Of a stretch of 16,597 nucleotides of DNA, positions 6,292 through 13,485 are shown piece by piece (within the stretch, counting starts at the first letter, position 1; each line of letters opens with the position of its first letter). Made by a program: the position numbers and the translations under genes. The stretch comes from Oscillospiraceae bacterium. GTDB lineage: Bacteria; Bacillota; Clostridia; Oscillospirales; Oscillospiraceae. Below the pieces are notes generated by a model. It saw only the letters and a program-made list of their open reading frames with translations. It was not told the DNA's origin and did no database searches. The DNA lies in assembly GCA_016302405.1 (NCBI GenBank), contig JAEDNR010000040.1:1-16597 (forward strand). Direction: 5' to 3'.

Positions 6292-7908
6292 TTATCGGAG
6301 AATCACACTGGTCTGGGGGCCGACGGTAAGCTTTGTACCCTCCAGGGTGGCCTCCGACATGCCGATGACTTCGCAAAGCGCTTCACAGGAAAGACCCGCT
6401 TCGCTTAAGTCCACGGTAAAGGGCAGGTCGGTGCTGATGTTGTGGAGGATGAACAATGTGGAGCCTTCATAGCTTACCTGGAAGCCTCCGCACTTGGGGC
6501 TTCCCAGGTCCACCGCCTGGTAGCTGCCCCGGGGGATTTCCGGATAGCGGGTCCGGATGGAAATGAGACGGCAGTAGTAGCGCAGCAGGCTCCCTTCGTT
6601 TTCCAGCTGGGAGGCAACGGTGCCGTTGGTCTGCTTGGAAGGGGAGTAGGTGCTGCCCTCCGGGTTCCGGGGAGCGCCATCGTCGCCCCAGAGCATGGCA
6701 AGCCGCCGGTTGGCATCGGTGTTGTCCGAGCCCCGGACGCCTTTCATGCCGATTTCCTCACCGTAATAGAGGAAGGGCGAGCCGCCGCAAAGCAGGTACA
6801 GGTTTGCCGCCATCTGGGGGAAGTGGTTTGCCAGCATCAGATACCCGGCAGAGCGGTCCATATCGTGGTTGGAAAGAAAGGAGATCATCATGCCCTGGGG
6901 ATTGGCCGACTGCACCTTGTTAAGGAAGCTTACCATGTAGTTTGTGAACCGGTTGATGTCCTGATCCTTGGCGGCGGAGGCAATGACCCCCTCAGCCTGG
7001 GCGGCGCCGAAGTTGAAGCAGTTCATGGCGGGATAGTAGGAGAGAATCTCCGACTCGCCGGACCAGCACTCACCCACAAGGTAGACTTCGGGATTGATTT
7101 TCCGAAGTTCGTCTGTATACCACTGCCAGAATTCTACGCACCGGGCGGTCTGCCCGTAATAGATGTACTTCACCGCGTCAAACCGGAAGCCGTCCACCCC
7201 CATGTCCAGGTAGAACTGGGCGACCTTCCGCATTTCCTCCCGGACGGTTTCGTTATCGTAGTTCAGCTCCGGCATGTCCGGGGAGAAATTGCACTCGTAG
7301 TACTCTCCCTGGGCCCCGGGAATGGGCTGGCTGGTAACCCCGGCGGGGAGAGTTTCCTCGGTGTACCAGGTGTAATAGTCGTAGTAGGGATTTTCCGTGT
7401 CACCCTTTGCGTGGGCTTCCCGGAAGTTCTGGAACCAGGTGTGGTTTTTCGCCGTGTGGTTCAGCACCAGATCCAGAATCACCTTGACATTGCGTTCGTG
7501 GCAGGCATCCAGCAGCGCTTTCAGGTCGTCCATACTGCCGAAATCCGAATCGATGCGGTAGTAGTCGGTAACGTCGTACTTGTGGTAGGAGGGACTGGCA
7601 AAGATGGGGGTGAGCCACAGGCCCTGGACCCCCAGACTGGTTTCGGAAAGCACATTCCCGTCGTTGAGATAGTCAAGCCTTTGGAGAATTCCCGCCAGGT
7701 CGCCCTTGCCGTCTCCGTTGGCATCGGCAAAGGAGCCAACGAAGATCTCATAGAACACCCGGTAGTTGTCGTCCGTTTCGTCGGGGACAACGGGAACCGT
7801 GGTCTCCGGCGGCTCGGTGGAAACCGGAACCTCCGCCGGGGCGGCGGCGCACCCGGCAAGGGTCAGAACAAGAAGCAGAGCTGTAACGCGCAGAAGGATT
7901 TGTTTCAT
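6292..7908 (-). CDS. GH13 alpha-amylase family lipoprotein
   Basis: A 538-residue secreted lipoprotein that should hydrolyse alpha-1,4-glucans or maltodextrins at the cell surface. Lipobox LAGC gives lipidated Cys20, followed by a Pro/Thr/Val-rich linker to about residue 48. The catalytic barrel starts at YRVFYEIFVGSF with a calcium-site-like DANGDGKGD (62-70). The GH13 motifs are intact: region I DLVLNH (146-151), nucleophile D244 in GFRFDAVKY, acid/base E280 in LVGECW, and D349 in SNHD; YYGEEIGM follows. A small C-terminal beta-domain ends the protein. It resembles clostridial and Halothermothrix-type alpha-amylases (GH13_36-like, inferred). The start at 7908 is chosen over an upstream in-frame one because it has GAGG at 7917-7920 and begins the signal peptide. 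It follows the galactanase by 14 bases, so the two form an operon. Exact substrate is uncertain. Confidence 0.9.
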   Translation of the reverse strand: MKQILLRVTALLLVLTLAGCAAAPAEVPVSTEPPETTVPVVPDETDDNYRVFYEIFVGSFADANGDGKGDLAGILQRLDYLNDGNVLSETSLGVQGLWLTPIFASPSYHKYDVTDYYRIDSDFGSMDDLKALLDACHERNVKVILDLVLNHTAKNHTWFQNFREAHAKGDTENPYYDYYTWYTEETLPAGVTSQPIPGAQGEYYECNFSPDMPELNYDNETVREEMRKVAQFYLDMGVDGFRFDAVKYIYYGQTARCVEFWQWYTDELRKINPEVYLVGECWSGESEILSYYPAMNCFNFGAAQAEGVIASAAKDQDINRFTNYMVSFLNKVQSANPQGMMISFLSNHDMDRSAGYLMLANHFPQMAANLYLLCGGSPFLYYGEEIGMKGVRGSDNTDANRRLAMLWGDDGAPRNPEGSTYSPSKQTNGTVASQLENEGSLLRYYCRLISIRTRYPEIPRGSYQAVDLGSPKCGGFQVSYEGSTLFILHNISTDLPFTVDLSEAGLSCEALCEVIGMSEATLEGTKLTVGPQTSVILR

Positions 7909-7922
7909 GAAAATTACCTCGC

Positions 7923-9887
7923 TTATCCCATGGAGTTGAGCATGGCGTCGTCGATCTTGCCCCAGGCACCATTTCCGGCACCGGAGCATTTTACATAGAC
8001 ACCAACGGTGACAGTGTCAGAGGCGGTGCAGGATATGTTTTGGATGACCGCCGTGTCCCAGCTTCCGTAGGAGGTGATGACCATGGGCGCTTTGGCGGTA
8101 ATTTCACCATTGATCTTTACATAGGCGTATATGTCCGTGTCCCCGGCATCGCCGCCCATGATGGAGATGGAATATTTGTAGGTTCCGGCAGGCAGATTTT
8201 CCACCGTCTGCTCCAGGGTGAACTCCACGCTGTCTGCCGCGGCGCTCCAGAAGTGGTAGTGAAAATCTCCCGTGAGAGAGTCGGAGGCTTTTTCCTCGAT
8301 GTAAAGCTGATCCATAGGCCGCAGGGCTTGGGCAGTCCAGGCCCCGTCGTCCCCATCTTCAAAGCTGTAATTTTTCAGGAAATTGTACGCTGCCATGGAA
8401 ACGTAGCAGGCTGCCGGCATGTCCCCCGCTGTGCCTGCGACCTGGTAGGTTTGCGGGCCGCCGGAGCGCATAGCGGCTTCGTCTATGGGGTCCCAGGAAA
8501 CGGGGAGGGCCTGGCGGGAATTGTCGTTCATAATGGCGTTCACCGTTTCGGGAAGCTGAATTTCCCCATTCAGGTCGCAGATGAGCTTGGCATCCTCAAT
8601 GGCGTCGGGGACGAGGGGCAGGGGATTTCCGGTTCGCAGGAGGGAGAAGACCTTCAGGGATTCCAGGGCTTTTCCCGTGCTGTCAAAGAAAGCCTGGTTG
8701 TCCACCGCACTGCCGCCGTAGTACTTCCCTGCATCCTTGGGGTCGTAGGATGCGGCGTAGGAGGAAGCCCAGCCGGAGCCGAACTGTTCCCATTTGGCGC
8801 TGTTTTCCTCCCAGGAGCTGCCCCCGGCGCTGATCCAGGTGCCCTCCCAGTAGAAAACGCCGATGCCGTTTTCCGTATTCGCGATGGTCTCCACTACATC
8901 CGCCACGGAATTGGCCTGCCCCTGAACGGTGAAGGGGTAGTTCTTTGTAAAGGTGCTGCCCTCACCGATGGTATTGCCGAAGAAATCTGTGTCCTCGGGG
9001 GTAAAGGCGTAGGAGGTTTCCGCAACCATGACCTTTTTGCCGTAGGTCTGTGCCACCTGGGAAAGAACCTGGGACAGATTCTCCAGGGTGCCGTGCCAGT
9101 AGGGGTAGTAGGAGCTGGCGAACACATCGTAGTCAAGCTGATAGTAATCAAGCTTCTTGGCGTAGGTCAGCATGGCGTCCTTGCTTTCCGGGTTTGTGAA
9201 GTGGACGGCAATGAGGGCCTGGGGGAAAACCTGCCGGACAGCCTTGGAACCGGCGTCCATGAGCTTATATATGTTCATCCAGATGGTCTCGCCGCAGAGC
9301 ATGCCGTTGGTCTCGTTGCCCAGCTGCACCATGCCCACATCCACCCCGGCGTCCCGGAGCTTTTGCAGACTCTCCGTGGTGTATGTACCCAGGGCCGCGG
9401 CCTTTTCCTCGATCTGCATACCGGCCCAGGCCTTGGGAACCATCTGCTTGCCGGGATCGGCCCAGAAGTCGGAGTAGTGGAAGTCAACCAATAGCTTCAT
9501 GCCGTATTGGGTGGCCCGCTTGCCGATGGCAACGGCGGTGTCTATATTGCAGTTGCCGCCGCCGTAGCCGTGACCGGAGGCGTCAAAGGGATCCACCCAC
9601 ACCCGGACCCGGATGTAATTGATGCCGTTTTCCGCCAGAATGCCAAAGACATCCTTTTCATTTCCGTCAAAGTCGTAATATTTAACGCCACCCGCCTCCA
9701 GGGAGGGAACGCTGGAAGCGTCCATGCCCAGGATAAAATCCTCGGGAAGGTCCGGGATCTGCCGGACATACAGGCTTTCCGACGTGACCGCTTTGGATAC
9801 GGGAGCGTCCTTCACGCAGCCGGAAAAACAGCCCAGCATCAGACAGCCGGAAAGGAAGAGGGAACATACGGTTCTCTTTTTCATCAT
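7923..9887 (-). CDS. ganB: GH53 arabinogalactan endo-beta-1,4-galactanase lipoprotein with Ig-like and CBM-like tail
   Basis: A 654-residue surface enzyme that cleaves beta-1,4-galactan side chains of pectin into galacto-oligosaccharides. Numbering is from the first of two adjacent Met codons; the second (9884) has better spacing to AGAGG at 9891-9895. The signal peptide contains several Cys; FSGC (Cys24) is the likely lipidation site. The GH53 domain covers about 50-420: ILGMDASSV, YIRVRVWVDP, LLVDFHYSDFWADP, acid/base E192 in QLGNETNG and nucleophile E290 in VMVAETSY. Residues about 436-500 resemble a bacterial Ig-like group 4 domain (LPETVNAI, PVSWD, YQVAGTAG). Residues about 503-654 (NYSFEDG, LPAGTYKYSISIMGG, YGSWDTA) resemble galactan-binding modules such as CBM61, often joined to GH53. 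It is the first gene of the glycosidase operon. GH53 is firm; the tail names are by resemblance. Confidence 0.92.
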   Translation of the reverse strand: MMKKRTVCSLFLSGCLMLGCFSGCVKDAPVSKAVTSESLYVRQIPDLPEDFILGMDASSVPSLEAGGVKYYDFDGNEKDVFGILAENGINYIRVRVWVDPFDASGHGYGGGNCNIDTAVAIGKRATQYGMKLLVDFHYSDFWADPGKQMVPKAWAGMQIEEKAAALGTYTTESLQKLRDAGVDVGMVQLGNETNGMLCGETIWMNIYKLMDAGSKAVRQVFPQALIAVHFTNPESKDAMLTYAKKLDYYQLDYDVFASSYYPYWHGTLENLSQVLSQVAQTYGKKVMVAETSYAFTPEDTDFFGNTIGEGSTFTKNYPFTVQGQANSVADVVETIANTENGIGVFYWEGTWISAGGSSWEENSAKWEQFGSGWASSYAASYDPKDAGKYYGGSAVDNQAFFDSTGKALESLKVFSLLRTGNPLPLVPDAIEDAKLICDLNGEIQLPETVNAIMNDNSRQALPVSWDPIDEAAMRSGGPQTYQVAGTAGDMPAACYVSMAAYNFLKNYSFEDGDDGAWTAQALRPMDQLYIEEKASDSLTGDFHYHFWSAAADSVEFTLEQTVENLPAGTYKYSISIMGGDAGDTDIYAYVKINGEITAKAPMVITSYGSWDTAVIQNISCTASDTVTVGVYVKCSGAGNGAWGKIDDAMLNSMG

Positions 9888-9963
9888 ATACCTCTATTCT
9901 TCGTTATAGTGCTGAATGCTGTGATGGGAAGGGACATGGAAAGCAGGTTATCGACTTCCCTGC

Positions 9964-10243
9964 CAAATAGGAATTTGGCGGACCAACCGTAAAAGCATCG
10001 TAGGGGACGGGTTTCCCGTCCCGCCCCAAACAAGTCTCTGGATTCCGGGGGACGGGAAACCCGTCCCCTACGAAAGGATGACGATAAATAGTCCGAAATT
10101 CGATACCGTGCGGGAAATGCGTACTCCCCCCGGTACCACTTAAGCGGACTGGTACCACCCCCCTCATAAATGCGGGGGGCAAGGACGCGTACCGCATCGC
10201 CCCGTAAACCATTCACCAAACAGCTCTACAAATTCCCAATTTG
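9964..10243. repeat. Intergenic repeat block 3 bounded by inverted dyads
   Basis: About 280 bases between the divergent galactanase and lipoprotein genes, without a supported gene. The left edge is CAAATA-GG-AATTTG (9964-9977) followed by GCGGACC; the right edge is CAAATT-CCC-AATTTG (10229-10243). Inside lie a 23-bp perfect inverted repeat (listed separately), two direct GGTACCAC copies (10132-10139 and 10151-10158) and C-run/G-run segments near 10126-10131, 10157-10163 and 10174-10179 that could pair. The GGCGGACC inner flank at the left edge also occurs, inverted, at the right edge of block 2. Confidence 0.72.
9999..10072. repeat. 23-bp perfect inverted repeat with self-palindromic arms
   Basis: Positions 9999-10021 and 10050-10072 are exact reverse complements, separated by 28 bases. 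Each arm also contains its own small dyad, GACGGG-TTT-CCCGTC or its complement, so the element can form one long stem or two short hairpins. It is the core module of block 3. Confidence 0.85.
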
Positions 10244-10312
10244 TTTACCTGCTGCGTGAAACCGATATGTATAAAGTTAAAAAATTCTTTCCTTTTCTTT
10301 GGGAATGCCCTG

Positions 10313-10321
10313 TGGTAGAAT
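10313..10321 (+). promoter_or_regulatory. Extended -10 promoter for the unknown lipoprotein
   Basis: TGG-TAGAAT (TG at 10313-10314, hexamer 10316-10321) is an extended -10 element about 33 bases before the GTG start. No good -35 box is seen; a T-rich run occupies that position. It supports starting the protein at 10354 and not at the upstream ATG at 10267, which would lie before the transcript start. Confidence 0.5.
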
Positions 10322-10353
10322 GGGGTAAAAAAGACAGAAAAGGAAGTGCTTTT

Positions 10354-11121
10354 GTGAAACGAATGGGAATCGTTCTGATTGCGGTGTGCCTGCTGCTCTC
10401 CGGCTGCGCCAAAAAGCCAACAGAAGAAACCACCGCCCCCACAACCGCCCCCGTTACCGCCCCGCCCACTCTGAGCCGGGAGACAGCGCGGAAAAACCGC
10501 ATGGGCGCTTACCGGGAGGCAGTGGAAAATTTTGCTTATCAGCATGTGTTCCCCGACGGCAGCACCGCGCCGGTGGACAGCGCCTTCGGCTCCATGGAGG
10601 GAAACTTCTTTGCTTTAGACGATGTGGACGGGGACGGGGAAAGGGAGCTTCTGATCTCCTTTACCGCGGGCCCCATGGCGTCCCAGGTGCTCTATATCTG
10701 CGGCTATGACGAGGCAGCAGGGGCGGTGACCGTCAGGCTCACGGAGTTTCCCGCGGTAAGCTTCTACGAAGGGGGCTATCTGGAAGCCCAGCTCAGCCAC
10801 AACCAGGGCCTGGCGGGGGACGCCCTCTGGCCCTATACCCTCTACCAATACCAAAACGGCAGCTATGAAACCGTTGCCTTTGTGGATGCCTGGGATAAAA
10901 CCCTGGCAGAGCAGGACGGCAGCGGGCAGCCCTTCCCCGCCGATAAGGATATCGACGCTGACGGCATTGTGTTCCTCGTCACCCAGGACGAGGTCACGCA
11001 GGTCCTGGATGGCGGGGACTACGAAATCTGGCGGGCCTCCCTTTTAGACCCTGACGAACCTATCCCGGTGACCTACTATTCCGTCACCCGGGACAATATC
11101 CGGGAAGCCTTCCGGGAGTAG
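10354..11121 (+). CDS. Lipoprotein of unknown function with VCBS/FG-GAP-like calcium motif
   Basis: A 255-residue surface lipoprotein that I do not recognise as a named family. The signal peptide ends in LLSGC (lipidated Cys18), followed by a Thr/Pro/Ala linker to about residue 39. The folded part follows. Residues 87-103 (ALDDVDGDGERELLISF) have the Asp/Gly pattern of FG-GAP/VCBS or EF-hand-like calcium loops, and DIDADGI at 199-205 is a weaker second copy. Such Asp-rich repeats occur in many clostridial surface lipoproteins without known role. The start is a GTG served by AGGAAG at 10341-10346; an in-frame ATG at 10363 is possible but badly spaced. It is alone on its transcript and meets thioredoxin tail to tail with five bases between stops. 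No catalytic motif was seen. Confidence 0.8.
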   Translation: MKRMGIVLIAVCLLLSGCAKKPTEETTAPTTAPVTAPPTLSRETARKNRMGAYREAVENFAYQHVFPDGSTAPVDSAFGSMEGNFFALDDVDGDGERELLISFTAGPMASQVLYICGYDEAAGAVTVRLTEFPAVSFYEGGYLEAQLSHNQGLAGDALWPYTLYQYQNGSYETVAFVDAWDKTLAEQDGSGQPFPADKDIDADGIVFLVTQDEVTQVLDGGDYEIWRASLLDPDEPIPVTYYSVTRDNIREAFRE

Positions 11122-11126
11122 AAATT

Positions 11127-11438
11127 TTACCTGTCAATAAGGGCCAGAATCTCCGACTTGGGGCAGGCACCGATGGTCTGGGCGGTAATTTTGCCGCCCT
11201 TCAGAACCACAAGGGTGGGAATGCTGCTCACCCGGAACTGGGCGGCAAGATCGGGGGCCTGATCCACATCGATCTTGCAGACTTTCACGTCGCTCCGCTC
11301 CGAGGCGATCTCCTCCAGAATGGGGGCAACCATCCGGCAGGGGCCGCACCAGACGGCGAAGAAGTCCAGCAGTACGGTGCCGGAGGCTTCCAGAACCTCA
11401 CTGCGGTAATTTTCACTGGTAACATGGACAATGGACAT
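11127..11438 (-). CDS. trxA: Thioredoxin
   Basis: A 103-residue cytoplasmic dithiol-disulfide oxidoreductase that reduces protein disulfides and supplies electrons to reductases. The active site WCGPC is at 30-34 (Cys31, Cys34) in DFFAVWCGPC, and the cis-proline is P74 in SSIPTL; D25, the buried acid of thioredoxins, is present. The length is that of a classical single-domain thioredoxin. GGAGG seven bases upstream supports the start at 11438; a longer reading frame begins further upstream but lacks a ribosome site. The gene lies head to head with a flavo-diiron protein and has its own promoter. No thioredoxin reductase gene is in the window. The C-terminus meets the convergent lipoprotein gene with no clear terminator between. 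Confidence 0.93.
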   Translation of the reverse strand: MSIVHVTSENYRSEVLEASGTVLLDFFAVWCGPCRMVAPILEEIASERSDVKVCKIDVDQAPDLAAQFRVSSIPTLVVLKGGKITAQTIGACPKSEILALIDR

Positions 11439-11470
11439 AGTAATTCCTCCTGTATTTTTGTAATTTGCTC

Positions 11471-11499
11471 TGTACAACCGGTGGGGAAAATGGTATAAT
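11471..11499 (+). promoter_or_regulatory. Promoter of the flavo-diiron protein gene
   Basis: TGTACA (11471-11476), a 17-base spacer and a perfect TATAAT (11494-11499) preceded by TGG form a strong extended -10 promoter on the plus strand. Its transcript would start near 11506 and carry a leader of about 105 bases, overlapping the start of the opposing thioredoxin transcript. Confidence 0.7.
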
Positions 11500-11554
11500 T
11501 TTTTTAGAAACAATTGGATCCCGCCGGAAATGACGGTAAAGCCGTTCTGGGGTC

Positions 11555-11583
11555 ATTATACCATATTCCGCCGGGCGGGGCAA
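11555..11583 (-). promoter_or_regulatory. Promoter of the thioredoxin gene, facing the flavo-diiron promoter
   Basis: On the minus strand TTGCCC (11583-11578), a 17-base spacer and TATAAT (11560-11555) preceded by TGG form an extended -10 promoter. Its -10 region, ATGGTATAAT, is an exact inverted copy of the one at 11490-11499. It lies downstream of the opposing promoter, so the two transcripts overlap by about 40 bases at their 5' ends. Confidence 0.65.
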
Positions 11584-11610
11584 CCAAAATCTGACTGAAG
11601 GAGATTGACA

Positions 11611-13401
11611 ATGCATATTACAGAGGACATTCGTTACATTGGCGTAAACGATCATCAGGTGGACCTGTTCGAGGGGCAGTATGTGGTGCCCAACGGCATG
11701 GCCTACAATTCCTACGCCATCCTGGATGAAAAGACCGCCATCATGGACACGGTGGACCGTAACTTTACCCACCAGTGGCTGGACAATATCCAGAAGACCC
11801 TGGGCAGCCGGAAGCCGGACTACCTGGTGGTGCAGCACATGGAGCCTGACCACGCCGCCAATATCGGAAACTTCATGAAAGTCTATCCGGAAGCAACCAT
11901 TGTCTCCTCCGCCAAGGCCTTTACCATGATGGAGCATTTCTTCGGCACCGGCTATGAAGACCGCCGGATCGTGGTAGGGGAGGGCAGTACACTGAGCCTG
12001 GGCAAGCACACCCTGACCTTTGTCACCGCCCCCATGGTCCACTGGCCCGAGGTCATCGTTACATACGACAGCTGCGACAAGGTGCTCTTCTCCGCCGACG
12101 GCTTCGGCAAGTTCGGCGCCCTGGATGCCCAGGAGGACTGGGCCTGTGAGGCCCGGCGGTATTACATCGGCATCGTGGGCAAGTACGGCGCCCAGGTGCA
12201 GGCGCTGCTGAAAAAGGCGGCGGGGCTGGACATTCAGATCATCTGCCCCCTCCACGGGCCCGTGCTCACGGAGAACCTGGGGTACTACCTGAATCTGTAT
12301 GACATCTGGTCCGGCTACCGGGTGGAGAGCGAGGGCATCGTCATTGCCTATACCTCCGTCTACGGCCACACCAAGGAGGCTGTGGAGCTGCTGGCCGAGA
12401 AGCTCCTGAGCAAGGGCTGCCCCAAGGTGGAAATCCATGACCTTGCCCGGTGCGACATGGCCGAAGCGGTGGAGGATGCCTTCCGGTACGGCAAGCTGGT
12501 GCTGGCCACCACCACCTATAACGCGGATATCTTCCCCTTTATGAAGGAGTTTATCCACCACCTGACGGAGCGGAACTATCAGAACCGCACCGTGGCCCTG
12601 ATGGAAAACGGATCCTGGGCGCCCCTTGCCGCCAAGACCATGGGCAAAATGCTGGAGGGCTGCAAGAATATCACCTTTACCGACACCACGGTGCGGATTC
12701 TCTCCGCCCTCAGTGATGACAGCCGGGAGCAGATTGAGAAGCTGGCAAATGAGCTGTGCAAGGACTACATCGCTCAGCACAGCGAGACTGCCAATAAAAA
12801 TGACCTTTCCGCCCTCTTCAACATCGGCTACGGACTGTATGTGGTCACCTCCAACGACGGCACCCGGGACAACGGCCTTATCGTGAACACCGTCTCCCAG
12901 GTGACCAACACCCCCAACCGGGTGGCGGTGACCATCAACAAGCAGAACTACTCCCACCACATCATTCAGCAGACCGGCGTTATGAATGTGAACTGCCTGG
13001 ATGTTTCCGCTCCCTTTGAGGTGTTCAAGACCTTCGGCTTCCAGAGCGGCAGGACAGTTGACAAGTTTGCCGGGTCTGAGGTGCTCCGCTCGGACAACGG
13101 TCTTGTGTTCCTGCCCCGGTATATTAACTCCTTCCTGTCCCTGAAGGTGGAAAGCTATGTGGACCTGGGCACCCACGGCATGTTCATCTGCACAGTGACC
13201 GAGGCCCGGGTCATGAGCGACCGGGAGACCATGAGCTACACCTACTACCAGAACAACGTGAAGCCCAAGCCCGAGGCTAAGGGCAAGAAAGGCTTCGTGT
13301 GCAAGGTCTGCGGCTGGATTTACGAGGGGGACACCCTTCCCGACGACATCGTCTGCCCCCTGTGCAAGCACGGCGCGGCGGATTTTGAGCCCATCGGGTA
13401 A
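11611..13401 (+). CDS. fprA: Multidomain flavo-diiron protein (core, flavin-reductase-like domain, short-spaced rubredoxin)
   Basis: A 596-residue cytoplasmic enzyme expected to reduce O2 to water and/or NO to N2O, protecting an anaerobe. Residues 1-240 form the beta-lactamase-like diiron domain with all seven ligands: H76, E78, D80, H81 (QHMEPDH), H144, D163 and H215. Residues about 242-390 are the FMN-binding flavodoxin domain (AYTSVYGHTKEAVE). Residues about 395-545 resemble the FMN-binding flavin-reductase family (LFNIGYGLYVVTS, NGLIVNTVSQVT). Residues 560-596 are a rubredoxin with Cys564, 567, 582 and 585; only 14 residues separate the pairs, so it is short-spaced as in rubrerythrin. The added domains could pass electrons within one chain. 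The ATG at 11611 has GGAG seven bases upstream; an upstream TTG is too close to it. A terminator follows. O2 versus NO preference cannot be told. Confidence 0.93.
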   Translation: MHITEDIRYIGVNDHQVDLFEGQYVVPNGMAYNSYAILDEKTAIMDTVDRNFTHQWLDNIQKTLGSRKPDYLVVQHMEPDHAANIGNFMKVYPEATIVSSAKAFTMMEHFFGTGYEDRRIVVGEGSTLSLGKHTLTFVTAPMVHWPEVIVTYDSCDKVLFSADGFGKFGALDAQEDWACEARRYYIGIVGKYGAQVQALLKKAAGLDIQIICPLHGPVLTENLGYYLNLYDIWSGYRVESEGIVIAYTSVYGHTKEAVELLAEKLLSKGCPKVEIHDLARCDMAEAVEDAFRYGKLVLATTTYNADIFPFMKEFIHHLTERNYQNRTVALMENGSWAPLAAKTMGKMLEGCKNITFTDTTVRILSALSDDSREQIEKLANELCKDYIAQHSETANKNDLSALFNIGYGLYVVTSNDGTRDNGLIVNTVSQVTNTPNRVAVTINKQNYSHHIIQQTGVMNVNCLDVSAPFEVFKTFGFQSGRTVDKFAGSEVLRSDNGLVFLPRYINSFLSLKVESYVDLGTHGMFICTVTEARVMSDRETMSYTYYQNNVKPKPEAKGKKGFVCKVCGWIYEGDTLPDDIVCPLCKHGAADFEPIG

Positions 13402-13417
13402 GCGGAATTCAATCAGA

Positions 13418-13450
13418 AAAAGCGCGCTGCTTCCGGGCAGCGCGCTTTTC
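13418..13450 (+). terminator. Intrinsic terminator after the flavo-diiron gene
   Basis: AAAAGCGCGCTGC (13418-13430) pairs perfectly with 13437-13449 around a TTCCGG loop, and the right arm ends in TTTT. The A-run on the left would let it act for the opposite strand too. Confidence 0.88.
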
Positions 13451-13485
13451 CCTTTCCCAATACTCCGGCTTTCCCCGCAGTGCGA

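Noticed and set aside
7909..7989. Longer N-terminus for the GH13 enzyme
   Set aside because: It overlaps the end of the galactanase gene and places the signal peptide internally; the ATG at 7908 is correctly spaced from GAGG.
9903..9931. Possible minus-strand promoter for the galactanase (TATAAC with TTCCCA upstream)
   Set aside because: The -35 match is poor and the predicted start would fall right at the ribosome site, leaving almost no leader.
10267..10353. Upstream ATG start for the unknown lipoprotein
   Set aside because: It precedes the extended -10 promoter and would bury the signal peptide; the GTG at 10354 has a good ribosome site.
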